64,000 nucleotides of DNA from Flavobacterium panacagri (GTDB taxonomy: Bacteria > Bacteroidota > Bacteroidia > Flavobacteriales > Flavobacteriaceae), in contig NZ_CP119766.1 in NCBI RefSeq assembly GCF_030378165.1, positions 4,216,001 to 4,280,000 of the forward strand, in the 5' to 3' direction. Positions 1 through 8,692 of this stretch are shown here, piece after piece. A model generated the notes under the pieces. That model was given only the letters and a program-made list of their open reading frames with translations, made no database searches and was not told the origin of the DNA. Position 1 is the stretch's first letter. The number at the start of each line of letters is the position of its first letter. The translations under genes were made by a program, and so were the position numbers.

Positions 1-2037
1 ATGTATCGCATAGTACTGCAGGAAATCCAGCAGGAATTAGAAGATCAGAACAAAGCTGTAAATGAACACAATCTGAATCTCGAAAACATAAAAAAACGTG
101 TTATTGAACTTCGTAAAGATAAAACTTTAGTCACCTTAATACGAGATACTATTCGCCGTAAGCAATTCAAAAAAGAATTTGCTAATCTGAAAAAACACTA
201 CGTTGGCACAGATAGTTTAATGACTACTAATCAGACTGTATTAAACACTAAAAAAAGACTAATTGTACAACGCCGAATTGCCGTTTCAAATGCTTTGGTG
301 ACTGTTGAAAGCAAACTTGAAAAGTCTGGAATAAATATTTTCAACAAAGAATATCCTTCTTTATGGCAGATTAGCGATTCTGCTGCAAACAAAAAAGTAA
401 CGCATAATATTAAGGCAAAGATTATTATTGAAGAAAATGTTGCGGCCTATTATGTTGGTTATAAAGCCGGCGCTTTAATCACGCTTTGTTTTTTCATGGG
501 ATTATTATTTTGGTATATCTCCAGAAATATAAAATACCTTAAAACAAACGGGCATTTCGAAAATCTTTCGCAGCTAAACTTTAAATATTTAAATCGTGGT
601 GTTATTGTTCCAGTAATCGTGATTGCTTTAAATATCGTTGTGGTAACCAACTTATATGCTCCTGCCCTTTTTCTAGAATTTATGCAGCTTATTTTACTTG
701 GAGCTTTGACAATACTTTTCAAAAATCAGTGGTCAGGAGTTTCAATGCGTAACTGGCTTATGCTTTTAGGATTATTCTTTGCGCTTTGCTTCCTTGATTT
801 ATTTATAACGATTGGTTTGTTGCAGCGATTTGCTTTTGTTGCCATTAATGTTCTGGGAATCCGTTATGGCTTGGTACAAATCAAAACATTAAAAGAAGAA
901 CTTTATATAAAAGCTTTCTTTAAATGGGCAAGCATCCTTTTTATTGCTTTAAATGTTTTGTCTATTCTTTATAATGTATTCGGAAGAGTTTCGCTTTCTA
1001 ATATGCTAAGTTTAACAGCATTTATTTCTCTTACACAGATTGTTGCTTTGAGTGTATTATTGAAGATTATTCTTGAAATTATTCTGTTGCAGATTTACAC
1101 CACAAGAGTAAAAAGAGGCATCGTAAAAATGTTCGATTACGAAAATTTATCTGACACTTTAAAGAAGCCATTTATCATTGTAATTAGTTATATGTGGCTG
1201 ATTGTTATTGCTTCCAACTTGAATATTTGGGAATCACTACGTGCCGCTTTTCAAAAGTTATTAAGTCATCCAAATACTATCGGAAGTATTACCTTTACTT
1301 TAGGTAATATCGTTTTATTCTTTATTATCATTTGGGCAGCACATTTACTTCAAAATTATGTTGCGTATTTCTTTGGTGAAATTGATGAAGAAAACGAAGA
1401 AAATATCAACAAAAGACAGCATTCTAAATTATTAATTACCAGATTGGTCGTTTTAATAAGTGGTTATCTTTTAGCTGTTGCTGCGTCTGGAATGCCTTTA
1501 GATAAATTGAGTATTCTTTTAGGCGCTTTAGGTGTAGGTGTCGGACTTGGGCTTCAGAATATTGTAAACAACTTTGTATCGGGCATTATTTTAATTTTTG
1601 ATAAACCAATTCAGATTGGCGATGTGGTGGAAATTAGTTCAGAATCAGGCCGAGTAAAATCGATGGGACTTAGAACAACCAAAATCAATGCCCCAAATGG
1701 TGCAGAAATCATTATTCCGAATGGTAATTTATTATCGCAGAATATTACCAACTGGACGTATACCGATAATTACAAATTAGTTGAAGTAACTTTTGAGATC
1801 GTAGGAGAAACGGTTCCAGAAGAAATTAATTTAATAGTAAACGAAACATTGGCAAATTTACCAATGGTAAACAGTTCAAAACCATCACAAATTTATTACA
1901 GTGCTATTTCTGACGGAAAATATAAACTTTTAATCAAATTCTGGTGCAGTATCTATAGAACTGAAGAAACGATAAGTTTAGCCAGACAAGAACTTTACGT
2001 GAGTTTTAAAAATAAAGGTTTGAATTTCTCTAGTTAA
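1..2037 (+). CDS. MscS-family mechanosensitive channel, C-terminal part (N-terminus cut by window)
   Basis: This is a large inner-membrane channel that should open under membrane tension and release solutes during osmotic downshock. The first ~120 visible residues are charged and helical, like the periplasmic coiled-coil part of MscK/MscM-type proteins. Many hydrophobic segments follow (about residues 150-470). The MscS core is at about 505-600, with the glycine-rich pore helix motif GVGVGLGLQNIVNNF and then the beta domain (FDKPIQIGDVVEI, IIIPNGNLLSQNITNW). A cytoplasmic alpha/beta end closes the protein. No signal peptide is visible although the family exports its N-terminus, so the gene very probably starts upstream of base 1 and the ATG at base 1 is internal. 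A hairpin terminator follows at 2063-2097. The family call is secure; the exact subgroup is not. Confidence 0.9.
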   Translation: MYRIVLQEIQQELEDQNKAVNEHNLNLENIKKRVIELRKDKTLVTLIRDTIRRKQFKKEFANLKKHYVGTDSLMTTNQTVLNTKKRLIVQRRIAVSNALVTVESKLEKSGINIFNKEYPSLWQISDSAANKKVTHNIKAKIIIEENVAAYYVGYKAGALITLCFFMGLLFWYISRNIKYLKTNGHFENLSQLNFKYLNRGVIVPVIVIALNIVVVTNLYAPALFLEFMQLILLGALTILFKNQWSGVSMRNWLMLLGLFFALCFLDLFITIGLLQRFAFVAINVLGIRYGLVQIKTLKEELYIKAFFKWASILFIALNVLSILYNVFGRVSLSNMLSLTAFISLTQIVALSVLLKIILEIILLQIYTTRVKRGIVKMFDYENLSDTLKKPFIIVISYMWLIVIASNLNIWESLRAAFQKLLSHPNTIGSITFTLGNIVLFFIIIWAAHLLQNYVAYFFGEIDEENEENINKRQHSKLLITRLVVLISGYLLAVAASGMPLDKLSILLGALGVGVGLGLQNIVNNFVSGIILIFDKPIQIGDVVEISSESGRVKSMGLRTTKINAPNGAEIIIPNGNLLSQNITNWTYTDNYKLVEVTFEIVGETVPEEINLIVNETLANLPMVNSSKPSQIYYSAISDGKYKLLIKFWCSIYRTEETISLARQELYVSFKNKGLNFSS

Positions 2038-2062
2038 TTAGAAGTAATATTTCTCATCAATA

Positions 2063-2097
2063 AAAAAGCTGTAACTATTCCAGAGTTGCAGCTTTTT
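2063..2097 (+). terminator. Rho-independent terminator after the MscS gene
   Basis: An inverted repeat with arms AAAAAGCTGTAACT and AGTTGCAGCTTTTT (one G-T wobble) and a 7-base loop is followed by a T-rich run, 26 bases after the channel stop codon. Confidence 0.8.
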
Positions 2098-2178
2098 CTT
2101 TTCTACTAATTCTGCACAAAATAATATTGTCAAAAAACTCTTCGACCGCGTAATATAGAAAAATAAACTTTTAACAGT

Positions 2179-2192
2179 ATGATTTGAATCAT
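2179..2192. promoter_or_regulatory. FNR/CRP-type palindrome upstream of nadA
   Basis: ATGATTTGAATCAT is a near-perfect palindrome. Its core TGAT-N4-ATCA matches the half-site pattern of FNR/CRP-family boxes. It is centred about 42 bases before the start site inferred from the TAnnTTTa element at 2215-2222, which is the class II activator position. The downstream genes (nadA, nadB, ric, nrdD, nrdG) suit oxygen or nitrosative control. Which regulator binds is inference; the Crp/Fnr protein at 20418-21008 is only one candidate. Confidence 0.5.
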
Positions 2193-2194
2193 GT

Positions 2195-2222
2195 TTTGAA
2201 CGAAATGATGATAATACATTTA
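2195..2222 (+). promoter_or_regulatory. Candidate Bacteroidota promoter for nadA
   Basis: TTTG at 2195-2198 and TACATTTA at 2215-2222 resemble the -33 (TTTG) and -7 (TAnnTTTG) elements of the Bacteroidota primary sigma factor. The last base of the -7 element is off and the spacing of 16 is slightly short. The leader to the nadA ATG would be about 55 bases. Confidence 0.4.
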
Positions 2223-2283
2223 CCCTATTAAAATTATATGCTTAAACGCACTTCCAAACCAACATTTTATTAGGATTATAAAA

Positions 2284-3216
2284 ATGGATAAGAACTTTCT
2301 AATACAAGAAATAACCCGATTGAAACAGGAAAAAAATGCTGTAATCCTAGCTCATTATTATCAAGATGAGAACATACAGGAAATAGCAGATTTTATTGGT
2401 GACAGTCTTGAATTGGCTAAAAAAGCTCAAAATACCAATGCAGAAATCATTGTATTTGCGGGAGTTCATTTTATGGCAGAAACAGCCAAAATTTTAAATC
2501 CTAATAAAAAAGTGCTGTTGCCAGATTGGGAAGCTGGATGTTCTTTGGCTGATGGTTGTGATCCGAAAGATTTCAGCGAATTCAAAAAACAATATCCTGA
2601 TCATGTAGTGGTAACTTATATTAATTGCTCTGCCGAAATAAAAGCCATGAGCGATTTGGTTTGCACTTCGGCGAATGCCAAAAAAATAATAGAATCGATA
2701 TCCGACGAACATAAAATCATTTTTGCTCCAGATGAAAATTTAGGTAATTATCTTCAAAAGGAAACCAAACGTGACCTCGTCTTATGGAAAGGCTCGTGCG
2801 TGGTACACGAGGCCTTTTCATTGGACAAACTAATCGAATTATACAACAAAAATCCGACTGCAAAAATTGCAGCACATCCAGAGTCTGAAAGTCATATTTT
2901 AAAAGCAGCGCATTTCATCGGCTCAACTTCGGGTATTATTAATTTCATTAAAACGGATCCTGCTGCCGTTTACATTGTGGCTACAGAAGCCGGTATCCTG
3001 CATGAGCTTTCAAAAGCTGTACCGAACAAGACGCTGATTCCGGCTCCTTCCACAGAAGACAATAGCTGTGCCTGCAGCGAATGTGCTTTCATGAAAATGA
3101 ATACATTGGAAAAACTGTATTTGTGTCTTAAAAATGAAAGTCCGGAAATGCTGGTAACAGAAGAACTGAGAATTGAAGCCTTAAAACCAATTGAAAAAAT
3201 GCTTCAATTATCTTAA
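2284..3216 (+). CDS. nadA: Quinolinate synthase NadA
   Basis: NadA condenses iminoaspartate with dihydroxyacetone phosphate to give quinolinate in de novo NAD synthesis. It is cytoplasmic and carries an oxygen-sensitive [4Fe-4S] cluster. The 310 residues are the usual length. The likely cluster ligands are C86 (in DWEAGCSLAD), C172 (GSCVVHE) and one cysteine of the CACSEC group, probably C267. The substrate-binding ILAHYYQ segment near residue 22 is present. Its partner nadB starts 33 bases after the stop, so the two are probably co-transcribed. An FNR/CRP-type box lies upstream. The ATG at 2284 is the only start that keeps the full N-terminal fold. Confidence 0.97.
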   Translation: MDKNFLIQEITRLKQEKNAVILAHYYQDENIQEIADFIGDSLELAKKAQNTNAEIIVFAGVHFMAETAKILNPNKKVLLPDWEAGCSLADGCDPKDFSEFKKQYPDHVVVTYINCSAEIKAMSDLVCTSANAKKIIESISDEHKIIFAPDENLGNYLQKETKRDLVLWKGSCVVHEAFSLDKLIELYNKNPTAKIAAHPESESHILKAAHFIGSTSGIINFIKTDPAAVYIVATEAGILHELSKAVPNKTLIPAPSTEDNSCACSECAFMKMNTLEKLYLCLKNESPEMLVTEELRIEALKPIEKMLQLS

Positions 3217-3248
3217 AAAAAATTGCAACAACTCTAAATCAAAATAAC

Positions 3249-4760
3249 ATGCTTACAACAGATATATTAATCATCGGTTCAGGTATTTCGGGATTATTTT
3301 TCGCCATGAAAACGGCTCAAAAACGCCCAGATTTATCTATTGTTATAATGACTAAAGAAGCAGCCAGAAATACTAATACACAGCTTGCACAAGGCGGTAT
3401 TGCGGTGGTGACAGATCTTATAAAAGATAGTTTTAACAAACATATACATGATACGCTTCGTTCTGGTGGCGGACTTTGTGATAGAGACATCGTTAATATG
3501 GTCATTACGCAAGCTCCAGAAAGACTTAAGGAATTAATCGAAATTGGAACTTCATTTGACAAAGATGAAAAAGGCCGATGGAATTTAGGTCTGGAAGGCG
3601 GGCATTCACAACATAGAATACTACATCATAAAGACAGTTCCGGATTGGAAATTGAGCGTAAACTGCTCAAAATAATCAAGAAAATGCCAAACATAGAAAT
3701 TTGGGAAAATCATATGGTTATTGACTTGAATACCGAAACCAAGAAAAATAAAACAACTTGCACCGGAGCTTTCTTTTATGATAAAAAACAGAATAGAATA
3801 AAATACATCAGAACCAGAACCACTGTTTTAAGTACAGGTGGATGCGGCCAGCTTTTTGAAAATACTACCAATCCTAAAATTGCTACTGGCGACGGACTTG
3901 CAATGGCGGCACGTGCAGGAGCAGAAATCGCGGATATGCAGTATATACAGTTTCATCCAACAGCTTTATATGCGAGTAAAGAGAATCCATTATTTTTAAT
4001 CTCTGAAGCCGTAAGAGGTTTTGGTGCACATATTGTAAACGAAGATGGAAAAAGATTCTTGTTTAAATATGATATTCGAGGCGAATTGGCGACACGAGAT
4101 ATGGTATCCAATGCCATCAGCAAAGAACTTCTATTGAGCGGAAAAGATCATGTTTACTTGGATTGCAGGCATTTAAATAAAGCTGAATTCTACTCTAATT
4201 TTCCAATAATTGCAGCACACTGTAATGAATTTGGAATACAACCTGAAAAAGATTTAATCCCAGTTGTTCCTGCAGCGCATTACCAATGTGGCGGTATCAA
4301 AGTAGATCAAAATGGAGCAACCGCAATTCCAAATCTATATGCTATTGGTGAATGTGCTAGAACGGGACTTCATGGTAAAAACCGCTTGGCTTCCAATTCA
4401 CTTTTAGAAGCTTTAGTATTTGCGCATCAAGCATCAGAAAATGTTGACAGAACGATTGCTGGATTTCTATTTTCAAACAGAATCTTAATTCCAAAGTTTC
4501 CAAAAGCACATCAAGTTGATGATTATCTAGCTTTTGAAATACTAAAAAAAGAATTACAAAAACTCGTTACAGCTTTTTATACCAGCGAAGAACGAGATGC
4601 CGATTTGGCTTTTGAAAAAATAAAAGAGCTTCATAATTACGCCGTGTCACTTACACAAACACACGAAATTACCATTCCGTTTATAGAATTTTCAAATATG
4701 ATTGCGGTGTCTTTAATTATCGTTAAACAATGCAAGGCATCAAACAAAGAAATGTGCTGA
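3249..4760 (+). CDS. nadB: L-aspartate oxidase NadB
   Basis: This FAD enzyme oxidises L-aspartate to iminoaspartate, the unstable substrate of NadA. It can use fumarate as electron acceptor, so the pathway also runs without oxygen. The N-terminal dinucleotide-binding motif GSGISG has glycines at residues 10, 12 and 15. The succinate dehydrogenase/fumarate reductase-type motifs follow: FHPTALY near residue 238 and GLHGKNRLASNSLLEALVF near 375. A C-terminal helical domain closes the protein. At 503 residues the length is typical. It sits in the block nadA-nadB-ric; ric begins 23 bases after the stop. Confidence 0.97.
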   Translation: MLTTDILIIGSGISGLFFAMKTAQKRPDLSIVIMTKEAARNTNTQLAQGGIAVVTDLIKDSFNKHIHDTLRSGGGLCDRDIVNMVITQAPERLKELIEIGTSFDKDEKGRWNLGLEGGHSQHRILHHKDSSGLEIERKLLKIIKKMPNIEIWENHMVIDLNTETKKNKTTCTGAFFYDKKQNRIKYIRTRTTVLSTGGCGQLFENTTNPKIATGDGLAMAARAGAEIADMQYIQFHPTALYASKENPLFLISEAVRGFGAHIVNEDGKRFLFKYDIRGELATRDMVSNAISKELLLSGKDHVYLDCRHLNKAEFYSNFPIIAAHCNEFGIQPEKDLIPVVPAAHYQCGGIKVDQNGATAIPNLYAIGECARTGLHGKNRLASNSLLEALVFAHQASENVDRTIAGFLFSNRILIPKFPKAHQVDDYLAFEILKKELQKLVTAFYTSEERDADLAFEKIKELHNYAVSLTQTHEITIPFIEFSNMIAVSLIIVKQCKASNKEMC

Positions 4761-4782
4761 AACCAATAAATCCCCAACTAAT

Positions 4783-5514
4783 ATGAAACTAACAAATAAA
4801 ACCACGATTGGCGAAATTGTAGCAGATGATTTTAGAACAGCGGCAATTTTCACAAAATACCACATCGATTTTTGCTGTAAAGGATATCGAACCATTGAGG
4901 AAGTCTGTAAAAAAAGAGACATTGAGCAAAATGAACTTATCGAACATATCGAAAAAGCCAGAAACAGTTCTGCCAACCAGTCCTTTGATTACAAATCATG
5001 GCCAGCAGATATGATTGCGGATTATATTACCAAAACGCATCATCGATATATTGAAGAAAAAGCACCGATCATTATTCAATATTTAACCAAATTGTGCGGT
5101 GTTCACGGTGCTATTCATCCAGAACTGCATGAAATACATACTATTTTCTCTAAATCGGCTTTGGATTTGACGGCTCATATGAAAAGGGAAGAATTGGTAG
5201 TTTTTCCTTTCATTAAAAAAATGAAAGCAGCTCAGAATAAAGGAACTTCGTTTGACTTACCACCATTTTTCAGTATCGAAAATCCGATAACAAGCTTAAG
5301 AGAAGATCATATTACCGAAGGACAGCGTTTCAAAAGAATTGCCGCTTTAACCAACAATTATACGCCACCGGTTGAATCGTGTACAACTTACAAAGCTGCT
5401 TTTGCCATGCTCGAAGAATTTGATAAAGATTTGAAAAAACACATTCACATGGAGAATAATATTTTATTCCCTAAAGCAATCGAACTCGAAAAAACTTTTG
5501 AAAAAGTGTCATAA
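4783..5514 (+). CDS. ric: Iron-sulfur cluster repair di-iron protein (RIC/ScdA/YtfE family)
   Basis: RIC proteins restore Fe-S clusters damaged by nitric oxide or oxidants. The N-terminal ScdA-type domain (residues 1-55) carries the vicinal cysteines C31-C32 in FCCKGYRT. The hemerythrin-like four-helix bundle follows with its metal-binding histidines and glutamates: THHRYIEEKAP near 86, H132 in HMKREELVVFPF, and HIHMENNILFP near 222. The length of 243 residues is normal. Its position between nadAB (NadA has an Fe-S cluster) and the radical-SAM/NrdD genes suggests it protects this set of enzymes. That role in the operon is inference. Confidence 0.92.
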   Translation: MKLTNKTTIGEIVADDFRTAAIFTKYHIDFCCKGYRTIEEVCKKRDIEQNELIEHIEKARNSSANQSFDYKSWPADMIADYITKTHHRYIEEKAPIIIQYLTKLCGVHGAIHPELHEIHTIFSKSALDLTAHMKREELVVFPFIKKMKAAQNKGTSFDLPPFFSIENPITSLREDHITEGQRFKRIAALTNNYTPPVESCTTYKAAFAMLEEFDKDLKKHIHMENNILFPKAIELEKTFEKVS

Positions 5515-5548
5515 ATATACCTGTTGAGTGTAATATAAAAAGTACAAT

Positions 5549-5686
5549 TTAACACATAGAAAAATAGATTTTTATAAAAAAAGAACACTAAAGAAACCAG
5601 TTTCCACACATAACAAAACTATGTGCATTTAAATTAGTGAAACGCCTTTTTTAATCTTCAATAAACTATGTTTCTATGTGTTAAAA
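5549..5686. repeat. CACATAG-type palindromic element, copy A (reversed orientation)
   Basis: The left end TTAACACATAG and right end CTATGTTTCTATGTGTTAA are inverted repeats. Inside lie AGAAACCAGTTTC on the left and AGTGAAACGCC on the right, which are the two arm types seen in the other copies but in reversed order. The element fills most of the 208-base gap between ric and nrdD. Confidence 0.75.
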
Positions 5687-5722
5687 AATATCACCAACGA
5701 GTTTATAAATTAAGAATAAAAA

Positions 5723-7846
5723 ATGGAAAAATATGTCATCAAACGCAATGGAGATTATAAACCTTTTGAGGCTTATAAAATTCATGATGCGATTCAAAAA
5801 GCTTTTCAAAGTGTCAATAAAACTTTTGATAAAAAAATCTATAAAATTGTCCTTTCAGGTCTTGAGGTTAAGTATTCCTGGCCTGTAGAAGAAATTCAGG
5901 ACATGATCGAAAGAGTGCTTTTTGAAAATGGCTATTTCCAAACCATGCGTTCGTTTATCATCTATCGACATACCAGAAAATTACAGCGGGAACATGTTAA
6001 CGGTTTAAACGATGACACTACTTTCATAGACAGTACACAAACTGTTGAGGAATACATCAATCAGTCAGATTGGCGAATTAATGCCAATGCGAATATTTCG
6101 TATTCAAACGCGGGATTGGTCAGTAATACCGCTGGAAAAGTTATAGCCAATTACTGGCTGGATAAAATATACAATAAAGAAGAAGGATCTGCTCATAGGA
6201 ATGGCGACATACATATCCATGATTTGGATTGTCTTACCGGATACTGCGCTGGGTGGAGCCTGCGCGTGCTCTTGAACGAAGGATTTAACGGCGTGCGCGG
6301 CCGTGTCGAGAGCAGACCTCCTTCTCATTTTAGAGAAGCATTGGGACAAATGGCTAATTTTTTAGGAATTTTGCAAAGCGAATGGGCAGGCGCTCAGGCT
6401 TTCAGTTCTTTTGATACTTACCTGGCTCCTTATGTTTTTAAAGATCAACTTACCTATGATGAGGTTTTAAAAGCCGTTAGAAGTTTTGTTTACAATCTGA
6501 ATGTTCCAGCACGCTGGGGTCAGTCGCCTTTTACCAACATTACTTTGGACTGGAATGTACCAGATGATTTAAAAGAACAAATTCCAACGAAAAATGATCT
6601 GCATTTGTTTTTGAATGTTACTGATGAAAATCTGATTCACGAAGCCCAAAAAAGAGGCGTTTCTAAACTGGAAAACCTAAAGTATACTGATTTTCAAACA
6701 GAAATGAATCTCATCAATAAAGCATATTATACCATTATGACTGAAGGTGACGCCAACGGACAACCGTTTACCTTCCCTATTCCAACAGTTAATATCACAG
6801 AAGATTTTGACTGGAATGGCGAAAATGTTGATTTGTTGTTTGAAAACACGGCTAAAATTGGGTCGTCTTATTTTCAGAATTTTATTGGAAGCCAATATCT
6901 TTTGGATGATGACGGAAACCGAATTGAAAATCCCAACGCTTATAAACCAAACGCTGTAAGAAGTATGTGCTGTCGATTACAACTCGACTTAAGGGAATTA
7001 TTAAAACGAGGCAATGGACTTTTTGGAAGTGCAGAAATGACGGGGAGCATTGGAGTTGTGACTATCAATATGGCACGTTTGGGTTATTTGCACAAAGGAA
7101 ACATCATCAATTTATTTGCTCATTTAGATGAATTGCTCACTATTGCAAAATCGACTTTAGAGAAAAAAAGAAAGTTTATTCAGGAAATGTATGACCGTGG
7201 TTTATATCCGTATACACAGCGTTACTTAAAGCATTTTAAGAATCACTTTTCTACCATTGGCGTAAACGGAATGAACGAAATGGTAATTAATTTTACAGAA
7301 GGAAAACAGAATATAACTGACAATTCGGGAATTCATTTTGCTACTGAAATTCTGGATTACATCCGATTACGAATGAAAGAATTTCAGGAAGAAACCGGAA
7401 ATCTATATAATCTAGAAGCGACACCAGCTGAAGGTACAACGTATCGTTTTGCAAAAGAAGACAAGAAACGTTTTCCAGAAATTTTACAAGCGGGACACGA
7501 CAAGAACATTTATTATACCAATAGTTCACAAATTCCGGTAGATTATACCGAAGATCCTTTTGAAGCCTTATTGCTTCAGGATGAATTACAATGTAAATAT
7601 ACTGGTGGTACAGTTTTGCATCTTTATATGAGAGAAAAAATAAGCAGCCCTGAAGCCTGTAAAAACTTTGTCAAAAAGGTTTTAACCAACTTTAAACTGC
7701 CTTATATAACCGTAACACCAGTTTTCAGCATCTGCCCTATTCATGGGTATTTGAACGGAGAACACGAATACTGTCCAAAATGCGACGAAGAATTACTGCA
7801 TGCCAACAACCAAAAACATTTAGCTTATGAAAACAAAAACGCATAA
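5723..7846 (+). CDS. nrdD: Anaerobic ribonucleoside-triphosphate reductase, catalytic part (class III NrdD)
   Basis: NrdD makes deoxyribonucleotides without oxygen, using a glycyl radical created by NrdG. Residues 1-90 form an ATP-cone allosteric domain (KRNGDYKPFEAYKIHDAI). The ten-stranded barrel follows, with MCCRLQLDLREL around residue 415 and the finger loop GSIGVVTINMARLGY. Near the C-terminus CPIH and CPKC probably bind zinc. What is missing is the glycyl-radical segment (RVxGYxxxP...FNxGK): this frame stops 17 residues after CPKC. That segment is encoded immediately downstream in another frame, by the 55-codon ORF at 7827-7994, which overlaps this one by 20 bases. The enzyme is therefore either naturally split in two or broken by a frameshift; a split is favoured because the second ORF has its own ATG. 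Confidence 0.93.
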   Translation: MEKYVIKRNGDYKPFEAYKIHDAIQKAFQSVNKTFDKKIYKIVLSGLEVKYSWPVEEIQDMIERVLFENGYFQTMRSFIIYRHTRKLQREHVNGLNDDTTFIDSTQTVEEYINQSDWRINANANISYSNAGLVSNTAGKVIANYWLDKIYNKEEGSAHRNGDIHIHDLDCLTGYCAGWSLRVLLNEGFNGVRGRVESRPPSHFREALGQMANFLGILQSEWAGAQAFSSFDTYLAPYVFKDQLTYDEVLKAVRSFVYNLNVPARWGQSPFTNITLDWNVPDDLKEQIPTKNDLHLFLNVTDENLIHEAQKRGVSKLENLKYTDFQTEMNLINKAYYTIMTEGDANGQPFTFPIPTVNITEDFDWNGENVDLLFENTAKIGSSYFQNFIGSQYLLDDDGNRIENPNAYKPNAVRSMCCRLQLDLRELLKRGNGLFGSAEMTGSIGVVTINMARLGYLHKGNIINLFAHLDELLTIAKSTLEKKRKFIQEMYDRGLYPYTQRYLKHFKNHFSTIGVNGMNEMVINFTEGKQNITDNSGIHFATEILDYIRLRMKEFQEETGNLYNLEATPAEGTTYRFAKEDKKRFPEILQAGHDKNIYYTNSSQIPVDYTEDPFEALLLQDELQCKYTGGTVLHLYMREKISSPEACKNFVKKVLTNFKLPYITVTPVFSICPIHGYLNGEHEYCPKCDEELLHANNQKHLAYENKNA

Positions 7847-7994
7847 AATACTAACAGAGAACAACAGCAAAAGAAGCAAGTGTCTTGTTTACACGCGAGT
7901 AATGGGTTATCACAGACCCGTAGAAAGTTTTAACATAGGAAAAAAAGGTGAACACCAACAGCGTACACATTTCGAAGAAGCAATTATCTACTAA
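7827..7994 (+). CDS. Separate glycyl-radical domain of class III ribonucleotide reductase (55 aa)
   Basis: This short ORF starts with ATG inside the last codons of nrdD and ends at TAA 7992-7994. Its product contains TRVMGYHRPVESFNIGKKGE. This matches the C-terminal glycyl-radical stretch of NrdD proteins (RVxGYL...FNxGKxxE...R), with G27 as the expected radical site. C19 and a basic N-terminus precede it. The first part of NrdD lacks exactly this segment. The 20-base overlap with nrdD suggests translational coupling, and nrdG's proposed start lies inside it. By analogy with YfiD/GrcA, which supplies a spare glycyl-radical domain to pyruvate formate-lyase, it could act as a small subunit. Alternatively a sequencing or natural frameshift separates it from nrdD. 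Confidence 0.8.
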   Translation: MKTKTHKILTENNSKRSKCLVYTRVMGYHRPVESFNIGKKGEHQQRTHFEEAIIY

Positions 7995-8664
7995 AGGAAT
8001 ATTTAGCCTCACGCCTTTTACTTTATTAGATTATCCGCATAAAACGGCCTGCATTGTGTGGTTTGCAGGCTGTAACATGCGGTGTTTATACTGCTATAAT
8101 CCAGAGATTGTTTTGGGAAAAGGAAAAATGGATTTTGACTCCATCCTTTCTTTCCTTAAAACCCGAAAAGGATTATTGGATGGCGTGGTATTGAGCGGCG
8201 GAGAGTGTACGCTTTCTAAAAATATTATTTCTTTTATCAAAGAAATCAAAACAATGGGATTTGCTGTTAAAATAGATACTAACGGCTCTAACCCAAAAAT
8301 ACTGAACAGCCTGATTCATAATCAATTAATTGATTATGTCGCGTTAGATTATAAAAGTCTTCCTCATACCTTTAAAAAAATAACGCAGTCAGGCTTATTT
8401 TCTCAATTTGAAGAAAGTCTGAAACTTTTAATTCGGTCTACTATTCCGTTTGAAATTCGGACTACTTTTCATTCTTCCTTAATTACAGAAAATGATTTTG
8501 TTCAAATGATTGAATACCTCGAAACACAAAATTTTGAAGGCAATTATTATGTGCAGCATTTTATGAATAATGTGCCAACGCTTTCAAAATTAAATGATTC
8601 CCATAAAGAAATAAGAGTAAAGAATTATTCTACCTCAAAAATAAAAGTTGTTTTTAGGGAATGA
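7948..8664 (+). CDS. nrdG: Anaerobic ribonucleotide reductase activating protein, radical SAM (NrdG)
   Basis: NrdG uses a [4Fe-4S] cluster and S-adenosylmethionine to generate the glycyl radical on NrdD. The radical-SAM motif CNMRCLYC (C-x3-C-x2-C) lies near residue 50 in WFAGCNMRCLYCYNP. LDGVVLSGGECTL, the SAM-binding GGE motif, follows near residue 90. The opening ITPF/LDYP-like segment (SLTPFTLLDYPHKTACIVW) is typical of the family. No ATG precedes the cluster motif, so the GTG at 7948 is proposed. This overlaps the 55-aa glycyl-radical ORF by 47 bases, and a later non-ATG start cannot be excluded. The tight overlap supports co-expression with both NrdD pieces. Confidence 0.9.
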   Translation: MNTNSVHISKKQLSTKGIFSLTPFTLLDYPHKTACIVWFAGCNMRCLYCYNPEIVLGKGKMDFDSILSFLKTRKGLLDGVVLSGGECTLSKNIISFIKEIKTMGFAVKIDTNGSNPKILNSLIHNQLIDYVALDYKSLPHTFKKITQSGLFSQFEESLKLLIRSTIPFEIRTTFHSSLITENDFVQMIEYLETQNFEGNYYVQHFMNNVPTLSKLNDSHKEIRVKNYSTSKIKVVFRE

Positions 8665-8692
8665 TTTCTATCAGAAAATTTAATAGTCAACT

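Noticed and set aside
5723..7846. nrdD as a pseudogene
   Set aside because: Catalytic and allosteric parts are intact and the missing glycyl-radical motif is present next door with its own ATG; a split gene is the simpler reading, though not proven.
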